This document shows positions 1 to 6,133 of a DNA stretch of 6,217 nt, one piece after another. The notes under the pieces are model-generated. The model was given only the letters and a program-made list of their open reading frames with translations, had not been told where the DNA came from and searched no databases. Source of the stretch: an uncultured Acidimicrobiaceae bacterium. GTDB taxonomy: Bacteria > Actinomycetota > Acidimicrobiia > Acidimicrobiales > Ilumatobacteraceae. The first letter of the stretch is position 1; every line of letters begins with the position of its first letter. The stretch lies in contig CAIXHI010000329.1 in NCBI GenBank assembly GCA_903919215.1, positions 1 through 6,217 of the forward strand, in the 5' to 3' direction. The translations under genes were made by a program, and so were the position numbers.

Positions 1-314
1 ATAGGCATGACACCGATCGTGGGCGTTCCGTCCTGGCTCAACGGGCGACCGTCGCTCTGCACCATGTTGCAGTCGGCCGAGCCACGACGGGCCTCGTTAC
101 CGCACACCGAGATCACCACATAGCTCGTGTCGAACCCGGTGATCGTGACGCGCACCGAATCGCCGATCGACACCTTGTCGCGGTCGAGTGTGATCTTGGG
201 ACCGCTCGTGAACGGTGAGGCGGAAACGATGCGCGCCGCCACGCCGTCCACACCGAGCAGACACAGACCCGCGATGAGGAACCCCAGGAGCCGGGACCGA
301 GATGTAGTCGTCAT
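1..314 (-). CDS. Secreted neocarzinostatin-like (Ig-fold) domain protein, N-terminal part
   Basis: 104 codons plus two bases are visible; the 3' end lies beyond the left edge. The start MTTTSRSRLLGFLIAGLCLL gives a signal peptide of about 27 residues (cleavage near GVAA). The mature part has KITLDRDKVSIGDSVRVTITG, then FDTSYVVISVCGNEARRGSADCNM. The last segment, with Cys71 and Cys82, resembles the disulfide-bearing loop of actinobacterial neocarzinostatin-apoprotein-type Ig domains. Its ATG (314-312) overlaps the TGA of the DUF916-like gene in the string ATGA, and no good Shine-Dalgarno precedes it, so translation is probably coupled. The small Ig-like domain suggests an accessory surface protein. 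Whether it ends in a membrane helix or sorting signal cannot be seen. The reading frame and export are well supported; the family is a motif-level guess. Confidence 0.7.
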   Translation of the reverse strand, partial: MTTTSRSRLLGFLIAGLCLLGVDGVAARIVSASPFTSGPKITLDRDKVSIGDSVRVTITGFDTSYVVISVCGNEARRGSADCNMVQSDGRPLSQDGTPTIGVMP

Positions 315-1381
315 ACGAGGTGCGGCTCACGATCGCCAGTCGCTGATCCGGCACCTTGCAACGCTGCAGTGCGGTGGCTGCGAACACGCAGCACCAAGAG
401 CACCAGGATCAGGAACAGCGCGAGGAATAGCAGGCCCAGCGGCGGGGCGAACGTGGTGTCGTCACCGGCGGTGACCTTGAGGTTGGTGAGCCCCTCGGCA
501 CCAGTGGGTGCGATCTCCACGGTGGTGGAGTCGAGGAACCCGGCCGGCACATCGTTCAGGTCGGCGGTCAGTTCCACCTTCTGCCCGGGCAGCAGTTCCG
601 GGAACGCTGGCAGGGTGACCTTGCGTTCGCCAATGCCGAACGGGCCGGCCACCGACACCGTGGCAGTTCCGCCGAGACGAACGTTGCCGCGGTTGACCAC
701 GGTGAACGTCACGTGCGTGCTGCCGCCGAATGGGTTGAGTGAATGGTGGTAGGTGGTGTCGACGTTGCTGACACCCAACTCCGGGAACAGGTCGCCGTTG
801 ACCCGCAGATACAGGCGGGTGCCGGTGCGGCGATCGAGGGTGATCGTCTGCCCCTGCTCGCCGACGCCCATCGTCGGGCTGGAGGCCATGATCGCACCGG
901 CGTAGTCGCCCGGGGCGATATCGGCGGGCACATGAATCGTGATCGGAATCGTGGCTTGTTTGCCGGCCGGTACGGTGATCAGGTCTTGGGCGAGTGTCAC
1001 CCAGGTGCCGGCCACAGTCGGCTGCTGGTCGGCGGCCAACACCTGGAAGGCACCGGCGTTGCCGTTGTACGCGTCGGTGGCGTAGAGGCGGAACGTGAGT
1101 TGCACCGTGCCGTAGTTGTAGAGGGTGACCGCGTCCTCGATGGTCGCGCCACGGTCAGAGACGTAGGTGAGCTCGGGCCGGTTCCCGGCCTGCGACGGGT
1201 CGAGCGAACCAGCGGGCGCGAGCGCCCAGCTCTCCTCGACGACGGGGTCGCCGGTTCCGGCAGCCGTGGCCGGCGCGGTCGTCGGCGGTGCAGGCGGCAC
1301 CGAAGCATTCACCGTGCCGGAGAACGCGAGAAGAGCCACCGTTGCGGTGGCCCACGATGCGAGGTGTCGCCTGATGCTCAT
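311..1381 (-). CDS. DUF916-like (WxL-interacting-protein type) membrane-anchored surface protein
   Basis: A 356-aa exported protein anchored by a single C-terminal helix. Residues 1-26 are a signal peptide (MSIRRHL n-region, cleavage near VNA-SV), followed by a Pro/Thr/Ala linker to about 45. Residues ~46-195 match the pattern of the DUF916 domain: VTLYNYGTVQLTFRLYATDAYN, a WVTL segment, VPAGKQATIPITIHVPADI, then PGDYAGAIMAS and TRLYLRVNGD. A second β-domain spans ~200-305 (STHVTFTVVNRGNVRLGG, LLPGQKVEL), comparable in place to DUF3324. The helix is PLGLLFLALFLILVLLVL (314-331), followed by a basic RVRSHR tail, so the bulk lies outside. In Firmicutes such proteins are encoded beside WxL proteins and bind them and peptidoglycan; the upstream gene here has a WxL-like domain. 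The ATG at 1381 is chosen because it starts a clean signal peptide. A longer frame from GTG at 1450 would begin inside the hairpin. AGAAAG 11 bases upstream is a weak ribosome site. Confidence 0.8.
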   Translation of the reverse strand: MSIRRHLASWATATVALLAFSGTVNASVPPAPPTTAPATAAGTGDPVVEESWALAPAGSLDPSQAGNRPELTYVSDRGATIEDAVTLYNYGTVQLTFRLYATDAYNGNAGAFQVLAADQQPTVAGTWVTLAQDLITVPAGKQATIPITIHVPADIAPGDYAGAIMASSPTMGVGEQGQTITLDRRTGTRLYLRVNGDLFPELGVSNVDTTYHHSLNPFGGSTHVTFTVVNRGNVRLGGTATVSVAGPFGIGERKVTLPAFPELLPGQKVELTADLNDVPAGFLDSTTVEIAPTGAEGLTNLKVTAGDDTTFAPPLGLLFLALFLILVLLVLRVRSHRTAALQGAGSATGDREPHLV

Positions 1382-1416
1382 GTGTGCAGTTGCTTTCTTT
1401 TCGTAGAACGCCGTGA

Positions 1417-1450
1417 GTGGTGTGGTGCGACCGAGGCCGCACCACACCAC
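1417..1450 (-). promoter_or_regulatory. Perfect 13-bp intercistronic stem-loop (attenuator, terminator or RNA-stability element)
   Basis: GTGGTGTGGTGCG (1417-1429) and CGCACCACACCAC (1438-1450) are perfect reverse complements separated by an 8-base loop. The element lies 37 bases after the Fn3/WxL-like stop and 35 bases before the DUF916-like start. The stem is strong and GC-rich. On the coding strand the bases after it (TCACGGCGTTC) contain no U-run, so it is not a canonical intrinsic terminator. U-less hairpins do occur at actinobacterial gene ends. The rest of the 106-base gap shows nothing else beyond a weak AGAAAG ribosome site at 1393-1398. Confidence 0.55.
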
Positions 1451-1487
1451 ACAACTTTTGGCATTACTTCACTTCAATGGTTTCGGT

Positions 1488-3224
1488 TCAGATGACGTCG
1501 AAGGTCAGCGTTGCCGAGTAGTTACCGCTGATGGCCTCGATCGGGATGAGGAGCGTCAGCGGGGCGGCGAGCACGGCGATGCCGAGGCCGTGGCCGGCAG
1601 CTGCCGAAGCCAGCGGCTTCTTGGCTGCGTTGAGGCCGGTCAGCTTGGCCGGGGTGACTGCGGCACCAGCCGACACGACCTGCGTGTAGCCGGTGATGCT
1701 GGCCGGGGTGCTCGTGGTAACGGCCGGGGTCCAGCCGAGGTAGTTACCGCTGAACGAGTTGCTGCCACCGTCGGTGAAGTTGGTGACGCTGCCCTGGACG
1801 GTCCAGCCGCCATCGGTGTCACGGGTGTCCACGACGGTGATCGCGTTGATCGCACCAGTTGCCTTGAAGAACTGACCGGCTTGGGCACCAGTCGTCAGCA
1901 GGGCGGCGTTGCCGAGTGCCAGACCACAGTGGGTCGGGTAGATCGCGGCCGACGTCTGATCAGCGTTCACCGGGTACGGGTACTGGGTGAACCCCGGGTC
2001 AGCGACACCGAGCTTCGTGGGGGCGATGGAGCCGGCGCAGACCTGCGTCAGCACCAAGGCGCCCACGGGGCGGGTGACGGTGATGTCCTGGATCAGCACC
2101 TGGGCTGCCAGCGGGACGGCGCTCGTCGAGGCACCGGTCGCCGAGTACGGCGAGGTGTACGACGGGGTGACCGTGATGGCGTAGTTCAGACCAGCGGTGA
2201 GGCTGCTGAGCGTCGTCGTCTCCGTGGCGCCGGCGCTGGTGAAAGCGACGGTGAACGGCGAGCCGGCGATCGGCGTGCTGGCCTGGGTGACAGCCACCTG
2301 GTAGCTGTTCGGCACGTGGTCCGAGACACCGGTGAAGCTCAGTGCGATGGCGCCCGTGGCCGGGGTGGCCACGAGGTTCGTCACTGCGTTGTACGGCAGC
2401 GGGTTGGGCGTACCGTTCACCGAGTTGGAGGCAACGCTGCTGTTCACCGTGTTCGTCGCCACGATCGTCACCGCGTACTGGGTGCCGTTCGCGAGGCCGG
2501 TCTTGGTGAACGTCGTGACACCCGCGCCGAGTGACGCGGTCAGGTCAGGACCCGAAGCCGGGTGGAACGTCACGGTGTAGCCGGTGACGGCCGGGTCGGC
2601 CGTCGCCTGCGTGAACGAACCGGCCAGCGAGCCGTCGTTGGCCGTCAGCGGGGACGCCAGCACCGGGGCGGCCGGAGCCGTACCGAGCACCCACGCCAGC
2701 GTGCTGGCGTTGGTGATGGTGAGCTTGGTCTCCCAGAAGTGACCGGCGTCAAGGGCGCCGCTCGAGCCCAGGTTGGCGCAGAAGATGCCGAGCTTGTAGG
2801 CACCCACGGGGGCGCCGGCGAGGCTCGACAGGTTCACCTGCGTGATACCCGAGATGAGGCCCACCGGTGAAGCCGACGGGTTCTTGGTGCCGAGCACGTT
2901 GCCGGAGATATCCGTGAGCTGGCTGGCGTAGCTGCCGACGGGGGCGTTGCCGATGGTGCCGGCGTTGAACGTCAACGTCGAGGCATCGGTGGCGGCCGCG
3001 ACGAAGTACGAATCCCAGCGGTAGTTGCTCGAGCCGGAACCCGAGCAGGCTGCGCCAGCGGGGAGGCTGATGTTGAAGTTGGTGGAGCCCGTACCGCTGG
3101 ACACCGACAGGGTGGCAGCACCCTGGGCGGCGACCGCGGACGCAATGCTGGGTGTGCCGAGGACGGCGAAGCCGGCCACTGCTGCACCGAGCGCTGCGAG
3201 GCAGCTGATGGTCTTGCGAATCAT
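1488..3224 (-). CDS. Secreted Fn3-domain surface protein with C-terminal WxL-like domain
   Basis: A 578-aa exported protein, probably attached non-covalently to the cell wall. Residues 1-33 are a signal peptide (MIRK n-region, cleavage near IASA). Residues ~34-172 form a β-rich module with Cys60 and Cys149 (likely disulfide) and an NYRWDSYFV motif. Two Fn3-like domains follow, about 183-272 (TGYTVTFHP, GLANGTQYAVTIVATN) and 277-372 (NSYQVAVTQ, SLTAGLNYAITVTP). Residues ~375-578 resemble the WxL domain of Firmicutes wall proteins: VTRPVGALVLTQ 383-394, VVDTRDTDGGWTV 464-476, and a terminal IPIEAISGNYSATLTFDVI. The canonical Trp-x-Leu motifs read WTV and FDV here. Cys396 and Cys433 may pair. 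There is no transmembrane tail or LPXTG motif. GAAAGG 9 bases before the ATG supports the start. The neighbouring DUF916-like gene, the usual WxL partner, strengthens the call. Fn3 domains are confident; WxL homology is by motif reading only. Confidence 0.8.
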   Translation of the reverse strand: MIRKTISCLAALGAAVAGFAVLGTPSIASAVAAQGAATLSVSSGTGSTNFNISLPAGAACSGSGSSNYRWDSYFVAAATDASTLTFNAGTIGNAPVGSYASQLTDISGNVLGTKNPSASPVGLISGITQVNLSSLAGAPVGAYKLGIFCANLGSSGALDAGHFWETKLTITNASTLAWVLGTAPAAPVLASPLTANDGSLAGSFTQATADPAVTGYTVTFHPASGPDLTASLGAGVTTFTKTGLANGTQYAVTIVATNTVNSSVASNSVNGTPNPLPYNAVTNLVATPATGAIALSFTGVSDHVPNSYQVAVTQASTPIAGSPFTVAFTSAGATETTTLSSLTAGLNYAITVTPSYTSPYSATGASTSAVPLAAQVLIQDITVTRPVGALVLTQVCAGSIAPTKLGVADPGFTQYPYPVNADQTSAAIYPTHCGLALGNAALLTTGAQAGQFFKATGAINAITVVDTRDTDGGWTVQGSVTNFTDGGSNSFSGNYLGWTPAVTTSTPASITGYTQVVSAGAAVTPAKLTGLNAAKKPLASAAAGHGLGIAVLAAPLTLLIPIEAISGNYSATLTFDVI

Positions 3225-3233
3225 GTGTGAATA

Positions 3234-3239
3234 CCTTTC
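3234..3239 (-). promoter_or_regulatory. Ribosome binding site of the Fn3/WxL-like gene
   Basis: The minus strand reads GAAAGG nine bases before the ATG at 3224-3222. The rest of the 63-base gap to the PstS-like stop holds a pyrimidine-rich tract (coding strand) and no terminator-like hairpin. This suggests one transcript for both genes. Confidence 0.65.
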
Positions 3240-3287
3240 GAAGGTGTGTTCAGAAGTGGGAGAAGAAGAGGGAGGATTGCTTCAGGC

Positions 3288-4640
3288 TCAGGCCGACGCA
3301 GCGTCGCTGCCCCATGCCCTGGCCGTGCTGTAATCGCCGCAGGTGCTGAGCTGACCGAAGCCGAACTTCTCGATCACTGCGCTGTTCTGGCACAGCTTCG
3401 AGGAGTTGTTGGCCGAGGTGTTGTCCGGGGCGCCCGCGGTGCCGTTGGCAGCGACGTTGGTGTCGAGGAACAGGGCGACGAGGCCGTTGGTCAGCGTCGC
3501 ACCCGTGCCGGTGTTGATGATCGACGAGCGCTTGAACACGTTGTACACGTCACGGCCGAGCGAGCTGCTGGCGTAGAACGTCAGGTTCGGGGCCAAGTTC
3601 GGGGCAGCGCCAGTGGTGGGCGAGCCGAGGTTTGCGCCGCCGGTGCCGGTGGTGCCATCGTCGCTGATGCCACCGAGGGTGACGCTGGAATAGCCGTTCG
3701 GGTTGGAGACGCTGTTGGCCTGGGCGATGTAGGCCGAGGCCGCCATCGGGGCGATCACGACGAGTTGGGTGTCGTTGAGGTAGGTACCAGCGGCGTACAG
3801 GGCGTCGCCCTTGATCTTCAGCTGATCGCCCTTGCTTTCCTGCAGACGGGACGCGTCGGTCGGGGTGCATGTGGCCACGGCCAGCGGCTCCTTGGTCGAG
3901 TCGCTCAGCGTGGCACTGCGGAAGAACGTCATCGTGCCGGACGACGTCTGCACGCCGCAGGGGACGATGGTGACGGTGCCGGTGCCATCCGGGTCGACCA
4001 CAGTGACCTTGGTGGCGCTGGAGTAGACGTCGATCAGGTTCTTACGGGTCAGCGTGGCGAGCGCCGTGCCGCCACCGGGACGGTAGGAAATGAAGGTCAC
4101 GGCGTCACGGCCGAACGGCACATACACCTCGTCGGTGCCACCTGTGGCCCCCAACGACGACGAACGGGCGAAGTTCACCGCACCCGAGATGTTCACCAGC
4201 GTGGCGCAGGTGGGCAGCACAGTGCTGTTGTCGAGTGTGAACGTCGTACCGGTCCAGCCGGCGCCGACGCCCGACGTCGCGTTGTACAGGGCCTTGCGTC
4301 CGCCGCCCGAGCCGTTGGGGCGGGTGAAGGTCGGGCCGTTCAGCACGGGCGTGATGCAGTTGTCACCAGCGGTCTGCGGCGGGGTGGCGTCGAACGAGAT
4401 GATGTGCTTGTAGCCGGTGGCCGAACCCGAGTTGATCGCGTTGTAGTCCAGGCCGTAGTTGAAACCGGACATCGCGTTGATGACGTCCTGGGTGGTGTCC
4501 GAACCCATGCCGACGTACGCGTCGAGCTGGGTCGGGTCGGCCTTGACCGAGGAGATACCGGAGCCCATGGTGAGGCCGGCGGCCAGCGTGGCGGCGATCA
4601 GGCCGAGGCCCACTCGCTTTGTGGTGGAAGAAGTCGACAT
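3288..4640 (-). CDS. Secreted PstS-like phosphate/substrate-binding protein (periplasmic-binding superfamily)
   Basis: A 450-aa exported binding protein, probably of phosphate or another oxyanion. Residues 1-34 form a signal peptide (Lys/Arg n-region, hydrophobic core GLGLIAATLAAGL, cleavage near VKA-DP). PstS-type landmarks follow in order: VGMGSDTTQDV at 43-53 (first anion-binding loop), GGGRKAL 112-118, NFARSSS 156-162, VPFGRDAVTFI 174-184, LTRKNLIDVYS 197-207 and SSGTM 233-237 (second loop, SGT). Six cysteines (95, 145, 228, 258, 417, 434) could form three disulfides. There is no lipobox cysteine at the signal cleavage site, unlike classical Gram-positive PstS lipoproteins, and no C-terminal anchor. 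It is longer than typical PstS (~350-370 aa), with Gly/Thr/Asn-rich insertions near 325-350 and 395-415. It is preceded by the PHO-box-like array and followed after 63 bases by the Fn3/WxL-like gene. The binding-protein fold is well supported; phosphate as ligand is likely but unproven. Confidence 0.8.
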   Translation of the reverse strand: MSTSSTTKRVGLGLIAATLAAGLTMGSGISSVKADPTQLDAYVGMGSDTTQDVINAMSGFNYGLDYNAINSGSATGYKHIISFDATPPQTAGDNCITPVLNGPTFTRPNGSGGGRKALYNATSGVGAGWTGTTFTLDNSTVLPTCATLVNISGAVNFARSSSLGATGGTDEVYVPFGRDAVTFISYRPGGGTALATLTRKNLIDVYSSATKVTVVDPDGTGTVTIVPCGVQTSSGTMTFFRSATLSDSTKEPLAVATCTPTDASRLQESKGDQLKIKGDALYAAGTYLNDTQLVVIAPMAASAYIAQANSVSNPNGYSSVTLGGISDDGTTGTGGANLGSPTTGAAPNLAPNLTFYASSSLGRDVYNVFKRSSIINTGTGATLTNGLVALFLDTNVAANGTAGAPDNTSANNSSKLCQNSAVIEKFGFGQLSTCGDYSTARAWGSDAASA

Positions 4641-4652
4641 TGTGTTGTTGGT

Positions 4653-4658
4653 TCCCTT
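4653..4658 (-). promoter_or_regulatory. Ribosome binding site of the PstS-like gene
   Basis: The minus strand reads AAGGGA 12 bases before the ATG at 4640-4638. The spacing is a little long, but this is the only purine-rich match nearby. It supports the start that yields a clean signal peptide. Confidence 0.55.
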
Positions 4659-4710
4659 CGGGTGACGGATGCCCGGGGATTCCGACCCGAGCGAGCGTCA
4701 CTCTGACAGC

Positions 4711-4743
4711 CCAACTTGACGACAATCTGACCCTCAGATGAAC
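4711..4743 (-). promoter_or_regulatory. PHO-box-like array of three 11-bp direct repeats upstream of the PstS-like gene
   Basis: On the minus strand three consecutive 11-base units are GTTCATCTGAG, GGTCAGATTGT and CGTCAAGTTGG, with TCA at exactly 11-base intervals. The known Streptomyces PHO-box unit for the response regulator PhoP is G(G/T)TCAYYYR(G/C)G. The first unit matches 10 of 11 positions; the others keep mainly the TCA core. A weaker fourth unit, TGTCAGAGTGA (4708-4698), follows after two extra bases. The array ends 70 bases before the PstS-like ATG, a sensible operator position. A 6-bp palindrome (ATCTGA-CCC-TCAGAT on plus, 4725-4739) overlaps units 1 and 2. No convincing -10 hexamer was found downstream. 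Binding by PhoP is inferred. Confidence 0.55.
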
Positions 4744-4787
4744 GCTGCACATACCTTGGGGGCATTCATCAAGTGGCCGAGTTCAGG

Positions 4788-6116
4788 TCACCCGAAACGC
4801 CCGTTGACGTAGTCGAGCGTTCGCGGATCCTGTGGCGACGCAAACATCGCGTCGGTGGGGCCATGCTCCACGATCACACCGGGAGTGCCTTGTTCTGCAA
4901 GGAAGAACGCACACTGATCGCTCACGCGCGCAGCCTGTTGCATGTTGTGTGTGACGATCACGATCGTCACCTCCGCGGCCAGGTCGATGATCGTTTCTTC
5001 GATGCGTCGCGTGGACGTGGGGTCGAGCGCAGAGCACGGTTCGTCCATCAACAACACGCGCGGCTTGATCGCCAACGCGCGTGCGATGCACAGACGCTGC
5101 TGCTGGCCGCCGGACAGACCGCCACCGGGCTGACGCAGCCGATCCTTGACCTCGTTCCACAGCCCGCCCTTGGTGAGACACGACTCCACGGTTTCGTCTT
5201 TCACCGACTGGCTGGCCTTCACACCCGTGAGGCGGAAGCTGGCAAGCACGTTGTCGTAGATCGACATCGCCGGGAACGGGTTCGGCTTCTGGAACACCAT
5301 CCCGATCTCGCGGCGGGCATCGGTGAGTTTGCGCTCGGGGTCGTAGATGTCGTGCCCGTCGAGCAGCACGTGCCCAGCCATCGAGGCCGACGGGATCATT
5401 TCGTGCATGCGGTTGAGGATGCGCAGGAACGTCGACTTGCCACAGCCCGACGGACCGATCAGCGCAGTCACCTTGCCGGCCGGCATGTCGAGCGACACAC
5501 GGTCGAGCACGTTGTGCGTGCCGAACCAGGCGGAGATGTTGCGCGCGTGCAGACCCGCCAGTGCGTTCAACGCAGCGGGCGGCGCCGACTGCACGATCGG
5601 CTGCGCAACGGGGTGCACGATCGTCGGTTCCGGAGCCGACACGAAGGGAGCGGACGCGAAGGGTGCGGGCAGCGGGGCCAAGGGCGGTGGCGCCAACTCG
5701 GGCAGCATCGGTGCGGCACCATCGACGCGGCCGTCCTGATGGCGCACGCGCACACCAGGCAGGTTGTCGATCAGGTGGCGGAACTCGTCCACACGGTCAT
5801 CGGGCAAGGTCACACCGAAGTCGGAGATTCCCGGCACTTCGAACACCGTCCACGCGCCATGTGCGCTGTGCACGACACCGACCAACTCCTCGACAAGCCA
5901 TGACCATTCGAACTCGCCGTCGATCGCACTGATCCGCTGAGTGCTGACGGTGACCGTGGCGAGATGCAGCGCAGACACCTCCGCACCGACATCCATCGCG
6001 CCGCCAGTGACGACCTGCACCACCGCCGCATCGGAGAACACGCCGAGGCAGATCTCGGCAGGTGTGTGGTCACCCGTACGGGGCATCCAGGACGCGTTCT
6101 GCAGGTCGGTGTTCAT
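4788..6116 (-). CDS. pstB: Phosphate ABC transporter ATP-binding protein PstB with long N-terminal extension
   Basis: ATPase of the high-affinity phosphate importer PstSCAB, acting at the cytoplasmic face of the membrane. The C-terminal ~255 residues are a complete PstB. Numbered from the ATG at 6116 (442 aa): Walker A GPSGCGKST 221-229, Q-loop VFQKPNPFP near 274-282, signature LSGGQQQR 334-341, Walker B VLLMDEP 354-360, SALD D-loop, and the THNMQQAARVSD H-loop with His390. The C-terminus DYVNGRFG is typical of PstB. Usual PstB proteins are about 250-260 aa; here residues 1 to ~185 are extra. They comprise a folded-looking module (about 1-135) and a Pro/Ala-rich linker (about 138-183). The ATG at 6116 is preferred to an in-frame GTG at 6137 because GAGGAG sits 6 bases upstream of the ATG. 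The GTG would overlap the upstream stop. The function of the ATPase part is near certain; that of the extension is unknown. Confidence 0.95.
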   Translation of the reverse strand: MNTDLQNASWMPRTGDHTPAEICLGVFSDAAVVQVVTGGAMDVGAEVSALHLATVTVSTQRISAIDGEFEWSWLVEELVGVVHSAHGAWTVFEVPGISDFGVTLPDDRVDEFRHLIDNLPGVRVRHQDGRVDGAAPMLPELAPPPLAPLPAPFASAPFVSAPEPTIVHPVAQPIVQSAPPAALNALAGLHARNISAWFGTHNVLDRVSLDMPAGKVTALIGPSGCGKSTFLRILNRMHEMIPSASMAGHVLLDGHDIYDPERKLTDARREIGMVFQKPNPFPAMSIYDNVLASFRLTGVKASQSVKDETVESCLTKGGLWNEVKDRLRQPGGGLSGGQQQRLCIARALAIKPRVLLMDEPCSALDPTSTRRIEETIIDLAAEVTIVIVTHNMQQAARVSDQCAFFLAEQGTPGVIVEHGPTDAMFASPQDPRTLDYVNGRFG

Positions 6117-6122
6117 CGGGGA

Positions 6123-6128
6123 CTCCTC
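6123..6128 (-). promoter_or_regulatory. Ribosome binding site deciding the pstB start
   Basis: The minus strand reads GAGGAG followed by six bases and then ATG (6116-6114). This is a strong Shine-Dalgarno match with good spacing. It favours the ATG over the in-frame GTG seven codons upstream, which would place this purine tract inside the coding region. Confidence 0.75.
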
Positions 6129-6133
6129 AGGGT

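Noticed and set aside
1382..1450. N-terminal extension of the DUF916-like protein from GTG at 1450
   Set aside because: It would place 23 non-signal residues before a normal signal peptide and start inside the hairpin; the ATG at 1381 is better.
1413..2534. 373-codon plus-strand open frame opposite the Fn3/WxL-like gene
   Set aside because: Arg/Gly-rich shadow translation without recognisable features; it also begins within the intercistronic hairpin.
2693..2710. 8-bp inverted repeat ACGCCAGC / GCTGGCGT with a 2-base centre
   Set aside because: Lies inside the Fn3/WxL-like coding region, fits normal codon choice, and the loop is too small for a stable hairpin without opening pairs; likely chance.
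3246..4706. 486-codon plus-strand open frame opposite the PstS-like gene
   Set aside because: Antisense shadow of a GC-rich gene: Arg/Gly/Val/His-rich composition, no domain motifs, and the opposite frame encodes a clear binding protein with signal peptide.
4725..4739. ATCTGA-CCC-TCAGAT palindrome as an intrinsic terminator for pstB
   Set aside because: The stem is only 6 bp with moderate GC and no U-run follows on the coding strand; its overlap with the 11-bp repeats fits an operator better.
4773..5903. 376-codon plus-strand open frame opposite pstB
   Set aside because: Low-complexity Arg/His-rich translation with no motifs, wholly opposite a canonical PstB ATPase.
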